Positions 1-4,923 of a stretch of DNA of 5,315 nucleotides are shown piece by piece; the stretch's first letter is position 1; each line of letters begins with the position of its first letter. A program made the position numbers and the translations under genes. This stretch comes from an uncultured Oscillospiraceae bacterium (GTDB lineage Bacteria > Bacillota > Clostridia > Oscillospirales > Oscillospiraceae). The stretch lies in assembly GCA_934630985.1 (NCBI GenBank), contig CAKTXO010000114.1, positions 1-5,315 of the forward strand, read 5' to 3'. Below the pieces are notes generated by a model. It worked only from the letters and a program-made list of their open reading frames with translations, was not told where the DNA came from and did not search any database.

Positions 1-308
1 TTTTGCGTAGAGGCGTAGGCTTCGGCACCCAGATTACGGTCATCTTCCGATTCGTCCGGGGTGTCCTCCGCTGGGGGCACCGTTTCCTCTGTGGGATCTT
101 CCGCTGGTTCCTCTGTGAAAGGCTCTGTAGCTTCTTCTATTTCTTCCGGTACCGTAGTTTCCACTACCGCCTCCGTTGCTTCCACAGTTTCACTTGCTTC
201 CGGTACTTCTTTTTCCTCCGGCGGTGCCTCCGCCATGGCTCCCAGCGGAACACCGAAAACCAGCATCACCGCCAGCATCAGGCACAGCAGCCGTTTTGTA
301 AATCTCAT
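1..308 (-). CDS. Exported acidic Glu/Pro/Thr-rich protein of a conjugative element, 3' end outside window
   Basis: The first 102 codons are visible; the gene runs off the left edge. The ATG at 308-306 has an AGGAGG six bases upstream (315-320). Residues 1-26 form a classical signal peptide: a basic start (RFTKR), a hydrophobic core around residues 7-22, and an AMA signal-peptidase I site before E27. Residues 27-90 are low complexity and strongly acidic (27 of 64 are Asp or Glu, with many Pro and Thr), like an extended stalk; composition becomes more normal from about R91. The gene follows virB4 by 39 bases on the same strand, so it is probably in the same transfer operon. Clostridial elements often carry secreted cell-wall hydrolases or CD1107/CD1108-type proteins here, but the diagnostic domain would lie beyond the edge. 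I do not recognise the family. Export is well supported; function is unknown. Confidence 0.8.
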   Translation of the reverse strand, partial: MRFTKRLLCLMLAVMLVFGVPLGAMAEAPPEEKEVPEASETVEATEAVVETTVPEEIEEATEPFTEEPAEDPTEETVPPAEDTPDESEDDRNLGAEAYASTQ

Positions 309-347
309 GGATTTCCTCCTTCCTCTGCATTCTGGTACTTCGCCACT

Positions 348-2735
348 TCACTTGGTTGTCATAATACTGTAAAGCGCATTGTCCGTTGGAAAATGATCCA
401 CGAAAGGCAGAATCTCATTGTCAAAGAACAGCAGCCCTTCCCCCGGCGGGGCATTGCTGATATGGGCCGCCTGTTTGGCTGAGATGTTCAGCCGCTCACA
501 GAGAATAGCCCTGTCACCGCTGGCCTGGTTCAGCAGATAGATAAAGTCGCTGTTCTCCAGAATGTTCTCGATTTCCGGGGAACCCAGCAGGTCCTTTACA
601 TTCTGGGTAATACCCGTGGGAATGCCGCCCCATTTCCGAAATCGCTTCCAAATCTCCACACTCCAAGAGGCAACCTCCCCGTGGAGCAGAAGGTGAAATT
701 CATCCACATAGTACCGGGTGGCCTTGCCCTCGCTGCGGTTCACTGTCACCCGGTTCCACACCTGATCCTGGATGACCAGCATCCCCAGATTCTTCAGCTG
801 CTTGCCCAGGGACTTGATATCGAAGCACACCAGCCGATTGTTGATATCCACATTGGTCCGGTGGTTAAATACATTCAGACTGCCGTGGACATACAGCTCC
901 AATGCGGAGCTGACCCTTTGGGCCTCCGGCTCCGGCTGGGCCCGGATCTCGTCCCACAGATCTTCCAGAATGGGCATATTCTCCGACCTGGGGTCTGCCA
1001 GATAGCTCCGGTACACCTTCCGCAGAGAGCGGTCAATGACGGTTTTCTCCACCGGCGTCAACCCGTACTTGTCTCCCGCTGCGATCTCGCAGAAGGACAG
1101 TATAAAGTCGGATTTCAACGCCAGGGGGTTGTCATCCTCGGAGTAGTTCAGGTTGATATCCAGGGGATTCAGGTAGTAGCTCCTGCCCCCGCCGCTGCCG
1201 GAGGGGGTGAGCCGGATGACCTGGCCGCCCAGTCGCTCCACCAGGGGGAAATACTCCGATTCCGGGTCACAGATCAGAATATCGTCCTTTGTCACCAGAA
1301 ACACATTCAGAATTTCCCGCTTGGCGGAGAAGGACTTGCCGCTGCCGGTGGTGCCTAAAATCAGACCATTGGGTGTTTTGTTCTGCTTCCGGTCCGCCAG
1401 GATCATATTGCCGGAGCTGGCGTTGATCCCGTAGTACAGCGCGTCACCGCCCTGGAAGATCTCCTGGGTAGTAAAGGGCATGAGGATGGAAACGGCGGAA
1501 GTGGTAAGCCCCCGCTGAATATGGATCTGGTTGACCCCCAGGGGCAGTGCCGACACAAAGCCCTGCTCCTGCTGGAAGTCCAGCCGGGTAAACTGGCAGT
1601 TGTACTGCTGGGCGACACTGACTGCCCGGGCAATGTCGTTGTCCAGCTTCCGCTTGCTGTCTGCCATATTCACAACCAGGAATGTGACCAAAAACATCCG
1701 TTCATTCCGGCTCTGTAAATCCCGGAGGATGTTCTTGGCCTCCACGGCGTAGGTGGCGATGTCCGTGGGGACAATATCCATATCGAATCCTTCCCGCACA
1801 GCCCGCTTCTGGGCATCGATCTTCATACCGTCAATGTCGGTGATTTTCCGCTTGACGGTCTTAATAGCCTCCGTCTGATCCATACTGCGGATGTGGATGC
1901 TCAAAAGCATGTCGCTTTCCGTGTTCAGCAGCTCTGCCAGAATCCGATCATCCATTTCCGGGGCGGTAATTTGCAGGAAGGAGACAGCGCAGAATTTGGT
2001 CCCCATCTGGAACTGCCGGGCAGAGGCAAAGCGGAAGGATGAAGGGGCGATAAAGTCTTTGACGTGCAGGCCGGAGGGGGCCAGCCAGTCCCAATCGAAG
2101 GAGAACCGTTCCCCATCCGGGTGCAGGATGCCATGCAGCAGCTCCAGCCACTCCCGGCCATCCAGCACCTTCGCCAGAGCACCCATGACCTTGAAATGGT
2201 TCAGCGCGTCCAGGGTGATCCGGGAGAATCTGGCCCTGGCCGCCCGGATATCCGATTCCGTGATGGTCAGCACCAGCAGCTTGGATTTCACAATGCCGTT
2301 GTTGCCCTTTTCCAACTGCCGCCGGAGCATCTGGGTATAGAGCTGCCGGATGCTGTCGAAGGCATCCCCCTGGGCGGCAATCTCGATCCGCTTTAGAAAG
2401 TCCTCCTGATTCATGTGCCGGCATGGCAGGCTGATTTCCATGCCGATGGAACTGTCATGGGAATTGTACAGATCGCAGAGTCCTTCAAAGATGGCCGTCT
2501 GTTGATCCGGCTGGGCAAGCTGGTAGTTCACGTCCTCAAACTCAATGCACCTGGACCAGGTATTGTCGTCCAGCTTGCACAGGCCGTCCGGGTACATCTG
2601 CCGGAACGGCAAGGTATCCTGGGCAGTATGAGGCTTCCCGTCACCCCGGGCCCGCTCCATAATGGCCCGGATCTCTTCCTTTTCAGCGGCGGTCAGCTTT
2701 CGTTTTTTTGCGGCCTTTTCTCCTCTTTTGGACAA
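348..2735 (-). CDS. virB4: VirB4-like conjugal transfer ATPase (CD1110-type)
   Basis: Complete 795-residue cytoplasmic ATPase that powers a conjugative type IV secretion channel, in the VirB4/TraE family. The N-terminal half (about 40-420) is the VirB4-specific region; the C-terminal half is the P-loop domain. Walker A is GTTGSGKS at 461-468, followed by DPESEY at 490-495; Walker B is YYVDEF with D678 and E679; GITQNVKDLL at 708-717 is the usual conserved glutamine motif. Length and motif order fit clostridial integrative-element VirB4 proteins. The start is a TTG (2735-2733) preceded by AGGAGG at 2745-2750, nine bases away. The first 53 bases overlap the end of the PrgI-like gene, which suggests translational coupling. 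Residues 1-30 are very basic and charged. An exported-protein gene follows after 39 bases. No frameshift or missing catalytic residue is seen. Family assignment is very secure; the exact element type is inferred. Confidence 0.95.
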   Translation of the reverse strand: MSKRGEKAAKKRKLTAAEKEEIRAIMERARGDGKPHTAQDTLPFRQMYPDGLCKLDDNTWSRCIEFEDVNYQLAQPDQQTAIFEGLCDLYNSHDSSIGMEISLPCRHMNQEDFLKRIEIAAQGDAFDSIRQLYTQMLRRQLEKGNNGIVKSKLLVLTITESDIRAARARFSRITLDALNHFKVMGALAKVLDGREWLELLHGILHPDGERFSFDWDWLAPSGLHVKDFIAPSSFRFASARQFQMGTKFCAVSFLQITAPEMDDRILAELLNTESDMLLSIHIRSMDQTEAIKTVKRKITDIDGMKIDAQKRAVREGFDMDIVPTDIATYAVEAKNILRDLQSRNERMFLVTFLVVNMADSKRKLDNDIARAVSVAQQYNCQFTRLDFQQEQGFVSALPLGVNQIHIQRGLTTSAVSILMPFTTQEIFQGGDALYYGINASSGNMILADRKQNKTPNGLILGTTGSGKSFSAKREILNVFLVTKDDILICDPESEYFPLVERLGGQVIRLTPSGSGGGRSYYLNPLDINLNYSEDDNPLALKSDFILSFCEIAAGDKYGLTPVEKTVIDRSLRKVYRSYLADPRSENMPILEDLWDEIRAQPEPEAQRVSSALELYVHGSLNVFNHRTNVDINNRLVCFDIKSLGKQLKNLGMLVIQDQVWNRVTVNRSEGKATRYYVDEFHLLLHGEVASWSVEIWKRFRKWGGIPTGITQNVKDLLGSPEIENILENSDFIYLLNQASGDRAILCERLNISAKQAAHISNAPPGEGLLFFDNEILPFVDHFPTDNALYSIMTTK

Positions 2736-3090
2736 CCGCGCGCACCTCCTGTTCTACTTGAATCTGCCGCGCCACGGCGGCGTAAAAATTGTTGGTTGCG
2801 TAAGGCCGCAGCTTGGGCTTTACGAACATGGCCTGGATCATCTGCCCCAGGATCACCTCCAATGGCTGGCCGTGTTTTTCGTACATAGCCAGCAGAAAGA
2901 AGGGCAGCATCACCAGGATCATGCAGAGGGTGGCCGCGCTGGAAGCCACCCGGTTTTTGAGCAAAAAGAAAAGCGGTACTCCTACAAGCACCGCCGCCCC
3001 AAAGCAAATGAGCTGCCGCCGGGTCAAACCGAACAGCACCTTGGATTTTACTTTAGTCAAATCTTTGGGGATGGTTACATGGGCAGCTGC
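2683..3090 (-). CDS. PrgI-family conjugation membrane protein, start codon lost at a junction
   Basis: Small inner-membrane component of Gram-positive conjugative secretion systems (PrgI family, VirB3-like), normally encoded just before virB4 as here. The recognisable protein is 135 residues, starting AAAHVTIPKDLTKVKSKV, close to the usual N-terminus of the family, so only the Met and perhaps one residue are missing. Two hydrophobic helices are seen at about 27-45 and 51-69, followed by the family motif YEKHGQPLE (70-78), then KPKLRPYATNNFY and a very basic tail (QKRRKGRKKTKADRR). The frame stays open upstream to about 3600, but that part is antisense to a FUSC-type gene and is not homologous. 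The nearest in-frame ATG (3111-3109) would add MLEALLE and has no Shine-Dalgarno sequence. The natural start and promoter were therefore lost where the element sequence meets foreign DNA. The 3' end overlaps virB4 by 53 bases. Identity is secure; the 5' end is uncertain. Confidence 0.85.
   Translation of the reverse strand, partial: AAAHVTIPKDLTKVKSKVLFGLTRRQLICFGAAVLVGVPLFFLLKNRVASSAATLCMILVMLPFFLLAMYEKHGQPLEVILGQMIQAMFVKPKLRPYATNNFYAAVARQIQVEQEVRAVVQKRRKGRKKTKADRR
2745..2750 (-). promoter_or_regulatory. Ribosome binding site fixing the TTG start of virB4
   Basis: A perfect AGGAGG on the minus strand lies nine bases before TTG 2735-2733, inside the end of the PrgI-like gene. No in-frame ATG with a comparable site exists nearby, so it decides in favour of the TTG start. 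Confidence 0.75.
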
Positions 3091-3092
3091 TT
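3076..3092. other. Breakpoint between conjugative-element DNA and a chromosomal FUSC-type gene
   Basis: Left of this point the minus strand encodes a normal PrgI-family N-terminus (AAAHVTIPKDL, codons from 3090 down). Right of it the plus strand encodes the interior of a FUSC-type transporter (FKEGFQHGFNRFVGTLLGG, from about 3091). Each gene has lost its own 5' end within the same roughly 15 bases, and neither has its ribosome binding site. No integrase, inverted repeat or target-site duplication is visible. The exact joint cannot be placed because a few bases could belong to either side. It may be a real recombination product or an assembly chimera. Confidence 0.7.
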
Positions 3093-3528
3093 CAAGGAGG
3101 GCTTCCAGCATGGCTTCAACCGCTTTGTGGGCACGCTGCTGGGCGGCCTGCTGGTGATTCCGTTTTACTGGCTGTGCCTCAATGCCCCCGCGGCAATCCC
3201 CTGGATTCCGGTGGAAATCTACATGACGATCGGCCTGCTGTGCGTCATGGCGCTGAACCTGGCCTTCGGGGCAACCAGCGCCATTCAGCCCGGCGCGGTG
3301 GTGTATTTTGTGGTGATGTACACCCAGCCCCAGGAGAGCTACGTCAGCTATACCATCGCCCGCATCATCGACACCGGCGTGGGTGCCATGGTGAGCCTTG
3401 CCTTTGCGGCGCTGTTCCGCAGCACGGTGGACCGCGCCAACGGCATCAGCATCCGGGAGGCCTTTCGCAACTGGGCGCGTCAGGCCGACGGTCATGTGGC
3501 AAAGCACAGTCTGAAAGGGAAGAAATAA
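3079..3528 (+). CDS. FUSC/aromatic acid exporter-type membrane protein, N-terminus missing
   Basis: C-terminal 149 residues (counted from the ATG at 3079) of a small integral membrane protein of the FUSC/ArAE type, a family linked to efflux of aromatic acids and similar compounds; the substrate here is unknown. Visible signs are the R15-FVGTLLGG motif, hydrophobic segments at about 17-35, 41-63, 69-83 and 98-113, the ARIIDTGVGA motif before the last helix, and a basic cytoplasmic tail ending KGKK. Family members normally have two more N-terminal helices and a segment leading into a MQ.s...s.K.G sequence before the R..GT..G motif; about 50-60 residues are missing. The ATG at 3079 has no convincing Shine-Dalgarno and is probably not the native start; the frame is open further upstream only because it is antisense to the PrgI-like gene. 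A strong terminator follows eight bases after the TAA. The product is unlikely to function as it stands. Confidence 0.7.
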   Translation: MGSCFKEGFQHGFNRFVGTLLGGLLVIPFYWLCLNAPAAIPWIPVEIYMTIGLLCVMALNLAFGATSAIQPGAVVYFVVMYTQPQESYVSYTIARIIDTGVGAMVSLAFAALFRSTVDRANGISIREAFRNWARQADGHVAKHSLKGKK

Positions 3529-3535
3529 CCCCCCT

Positions 3536-3560
3536 GAGCGGCAGAAATGCCGCTCTTTTT
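3536..3560 (+). terminator. Rho-independent terminator of the FUSC-type gene
   Basis: A perfect 8-bp stem (GAGCGGCA/TGCCGCTC) closes a GAAA tetraloop and is followed directly by five T. It starts eight bases after the TAA of the FUSC-type gene. It has the ideal form of an intrinsic terminator on the plus strand. Confidence 0.9.
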
Positions 3561-3564
3561 CCCC

Positions 3565-3666
3565 TACGCCTTTCTTCAGATTCCGCCTCCCGACGGGCAC
3601 CCTTGCCTTCGGCTAAATATTCCCGCTGCCGGGCAAACTCAGGACTTTCACCCTAACCGGGCACAC
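3565..3666 (-). mobile_element. 5' fragment of a group II intron (probably class C), no reverse transcriptase
   Basis: Read on the minus strand, the segment starts with GTGTG (3666-3662), which fits the GUGYG 5' end of group II introns. It continues with GGTGAAAGTCC, GCCGAAGGCAAGGGTG and GGAATCTGAAGAAAG, short blocks I recall from the 5' domain I of bacterial group II introns. The fragment begins eight bases after the 13-bp cysK terminator hairpin and in the same orientation; class C introns are known to insert just after terminator stem-loops. Only about 100 bases remain: no intron-encoded protein, no domain V and no 3' end are visible before the FUSC terminator at 3560. It is thus a truncated remnant. 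The right-hand limit is approximate. The match is from memory of the family, not from an alignment. Confidence 0.6.
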
Positions 3667-3674
3667 ATAAATTT

Positions 3675-3707
3675 CAGGGGCTGCCGCGCTGAAAGCGGCA
3701 GCCCCTG
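3675..3707 (-). terminator. Terminator hairpin of cysK, possibly bidirectional
   Basis: A perfect 13-bp GC-rich stem (CAGGGGCTGCCGC with its complement) has a 7-base loop and lies 36 bases after the cysK stop. On the minus strand it is followed by AAATTTAT, a weak T tract. On the plus strand it is followed by ACGGG and then five T (3713-3717), so it may also act as a backstop for plus-strand transcription. Confidence 0.8.
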
Positions 3708-3743
3708 ACGGGTTTTTATACGAGTTTTCAGATACGCCCTAAA

Positions 3744-4676
3744 TCAATCGGCGAACAAGGGAGTAGAAAGGTAACGGTCGCCGGTGTCCGGCAGCAGAGC
3801 CACAATGGTCTTGCCCTTGTTCTCCGGGCGCTTTGCCAGCTCCACGGCAGCCCACACGGCGGCGCCGGAGGAAATGCCCACCAGCACGCCCTCGGTCTTG
3901 CCGACCTTCTTGCCGGTGGCAAAGGCGGCCTCATTCTCCACGGGAATGATTTCGTCGTAAACCTTGGTATCCAGCACGGCGGGAACGAAGCCCGCGCCGA
4001 TGCCCTGAATCTTGTGGGCACCGGCAGTGCCCTTGCTCAGCACGGGAGAGGTAGCGGGCTCCACGGCAACCACCTTCACGTTGGGATTCTGACTCTTCAG
4101 GTACTCGCCCACACCGGTGATGGTGCCGCCGGTGCCGACACCAGCCACGAAGATGTCCACCTGACCGTCGGTATCCTCCCAGATTTCCGGGCCGGTGGTG
4201 GCCTTATGAGCGGCGGGGTTTGCGGGGTTCACAAACTGGCCGGGGATAAAGCCCCCCGGAATCTCCTTGGCAAGCTCCTCCGCCTTGGCAATAGCACCCT
4301 TCATGCCCTTGGCGCCCTCGGTGAGCACCAGCTCCGCGCCGTAGGCCTTCATCAGCTGGCGACGCTCCACGCTCATGGTCTCAGGCATGACGATGATAAT
4401 CCGATAGCCACGGGCAGCCGCCACAGAGGCCAGGCCAATGCCCGTATTGCCGGAGGTAGGCTCGATGATGACGGAGCCGGGCTTCAGGGCTCCCTTGGCC
4501 TCGGCGTCGTCGATCATAGCCTTGGCGATCCGATCCTTTACGGAACCGGCAGGGTTAAAATACTCCAGCTTTGCCAGAACCTTGGCCTCCAGCTTCAGTT
4601 CCTTTTCCAGGTGGGTCAGCTCCAGCAGGGGGGTCTTTCCGATCAGCTGATCGGCGGATGTATAAATGTTAGACAT
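3744..4676 (-). CDS. cysK: Cysteine synthase A (O-acetylserine sulfhydrylase)
   Basis: Complete 310-residue cytoplasmic PLP enzyme that makes L-cysteine and acetate from O-acetyl-L-serine and sulfide, the last step of cysteine synthesis. The Schiff-base lysine is K47 in NPAGSVKDR (41-49). The substrate/PLP asparagine loop is TSGNTG at 75-80, the phosphate-binding loop is GTGGT at 181-185, the active-site segment KIQGIGAGF is at 222-230, S270 in GISSGAA contacts the pyridine nitrogen, and [10 protein letters not shown] (296-305) is the usual C-terminal signature. Length is normal for CysK. The ATG at 4676-4674 is chosen because GGAGG (4685-4689) lies eight bases upstream; a TTG five codons earlier overlaps that site and is not a credible start. 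A consensus promoter lies about 145 bases upstream, leaving a leader with a possible Cys-Cys peptide. A divergent Rrf2 regulator shares the intergenic region. Family is certain; a specialised variant such as a cystathionine synthase is unlikely. Confidence 0.97.
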   Translation of the reverse strand: MSNIYTSADQLIGKTPLLELTHLEKELKLEAKVLAKLEYFNPAGSVKDRIAKAMIDDAEAKGALKPGSVIIEPTSGNTGIGLASVAAARGYRIIIVMPETMSVERRQLMKAYGAELVLTEGAKGMKGAIAKAEELAKEIPGGFIPGQFVNPANPAAHKATTGPEIWEDTDGQVDIFVAGVGTGGTITGVGEYLKSQNPNVKVVAVEPATSPVLSKGTAGAHKIQGIGAGFVPAVLDTKVYDEIIPVENEAAFATGKKVGKTEGVLVGISSGAAVWAAVELAKRPENKGKTIVALLPDTGDRYLSTPLFAD

Positions 4677-4684
4677 ATGATATT

Positions 4685-4689
4685 CCTCC
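4685..4689 (-). promoter_or_regulatory. cysK ribosome binding site
   Basis: GGAGG on the minus strand stands eight bases before the ATG at 4676. It overlaps the upstream in-frame TTG and so excludes that longer start. It begins just after the stop of the possible leader peptide (TAA at 4702-4700), so a terminating ribosome could affect its use. Confidence 0.8.
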
Positions 4690-4695
4690 AAAAAA

Positions 4696-4711
4696 TAGGT
4701 TAGTAGGTTAG
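4696..4711. repeat. Tandem 8-bp direct repeat TAGGTTAG in the cysK leader
   Basis: Two perfect head-to-tail copies of TAGGTTAG (4696-4703 and 4704-4711, plus strand) lie just upstream of the cysK ribosome binding site. A related TAGGTTTA occurs at 4807-4814 near the cysK transcription start. Whether it binds a protein or acts in the RNA is unknown. Confidence 0.6.
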
Positions 4712-4786
4712 ATTGTTGTGGATAATTCTATGGGCATTTCCCCGCAGGTCGGGGCAACATCGAAAGACCGCCGGGTAATTTTTCAT
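4700..4786 (-). CDS. Possible 28-residue cysteine leader peptide upstream of cysK
   Basis: A short open frame, [14 protein letters not shown] followed by 14 more residues, lies wholly in the cysK leader. Its ATG (4786-4784) is about 27 bases after the predicted transcription start and its TAA ends 23 bases before the cysK ATG. Codons 10 and 11 are adjacent TGT TGC (4759-4754), and a 5-bp GC hairpin (CCCCG/CGGGG, 4740-4754) starts at the last base of the second Cys codon. Back-to-back codons of the end product ahead of a biosynthetic gene are the hallmark of ribosome-mediated attenuation, so a cysteine-sensing leader peptide is a fair inference. Against it: the Shine-Dalgarno is weak (GGTAGGG, about six bases before the ATG), and I cannot see a clear terminator/antiterminator pair. 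It could be a chance frame. It is too short for a domain assignment. Confidence 0.4.
   Translation of the reverse strand: MKNYPAVFRCCPDLRGNAHRIIHNNLTY
4740..4754 (-). promoter_or_regulatory. Small GC hairpin in the cysK leader RNA
   Basis: CCCCG and CGGGG form a 5-bp stem around a 5-base loop in the cysK leader, immediately after the paired Cys codons of the possible leader peptide. It has no T tract directly behind it, so it is not a terminator by itself. Confidence 0.4.
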
Positions 4787-4819
4787 TTTAATCCCTACCT
4801 TCTTGCTAGGTTTATCTGG

Positions 4820-4848
4820 ATTATACATCGCCGGTTTCCGTTTGTCAA
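4820..4848 (-). promoter_or_regulatory. Consensus sigma-A promoter of cysK
   Basis: On the minus strand TTGACA (4848-4843) and TATAAT (4825-4820) are both perfect consensus boxes with an ideal 17-bp spacer. Transcription should start near 4813, giving a leader of about 137 bases before the cysK ATG. Such a strong promoter suggests that control is by a repressor and/or in the leader. Confidence 0.9.
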
Positions 4849-4850
4849 TA

Positions 4851-4868
4851 GAAATTTTGCTTGATTTC
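4851..4868. promoter_or_regulatory. Candidate operator between the divergent promoters
   Basis: GAAAT and ATTTC form an inverted repeat with an 8-base centre. It covers the -35 box of the Rrf2 gene (4861-4866) and ends two bases from the cysK -35 box, so one bound dimer could repress both. The link to Rrf2 is inferred only from position; the arms are short and AT-rich and may be chance. Confidence 0.3.
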
Positions 4869-4889
4869 CCACAAACCTTGCTGTATAAT
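4861..4889 (+). promoter_or_regulatory. Sigma-A promoter of the Rrf2-family gene
   Basis: TTGATT (4861-4866) and a perfect TATAAT (4884-4889) are separated by 17 bases, with a TG just before the -10 box. Transcription should start near 4896, about 28 bases before the ATG. The -35 boxes of this promoter and of the cysK promoter are only 12 bases apart. Confidence 0.8.
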
Positions 4890-4923
4890 AGGATTTAAGA
4901 TTTCAACAGGAGGAACCGGCATT

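Noticed and set aside
3..482. Plus-strand frames in this stretch, including a Ser-rich one at 61-372.
   Set aside because: They are the complement of the Glu/Pro/Thr-rich exported protein; the minus-strand gene has a signal peptide and ribosome binding site, whereas these have neither.
2662..3078. An open plus-strand frame that would extend the FUSC-type protein to about 288 residues.
   Set aside because: It is antisense to PrgI and virB4 and lacks the hydrophobic N-terminal helices expected of the family; it is an open frame by chance.
3076..3092. A natural integrative-element end or attachment site at the junction.
   Set aside because: The joint is inside the conjugation operon, next to PrgI. 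No integrase, excisionase, tRNA or direct repeat is visible, so it does not look like an att site.
3091..3600. An open minus-strand frame that would extend the PrgI-like protein to about 305 residues.
   Set aside because: The added part is antisense to the FUSC-type gene and the intergenic region, is rich in His/Ala/Gly as antisense frames are, and has no ribosome binding site or family similarity.
4677..4691. A TTG start five codons upstream for CysK.
   Set aside because: The TTG overlaps the GGAGG ribosome binding site that serves the ATG at 4676, and CysK proteins normally start close to that Met.
4677..4815. A T-box or S-box riboswitch in the cysK leader.
   Set aside because: The leader is only about 137 bases, and I see neither the T-box AGGGUGG and UGGN antiterminator elements nor an S-box core, and no terminator before cysK.
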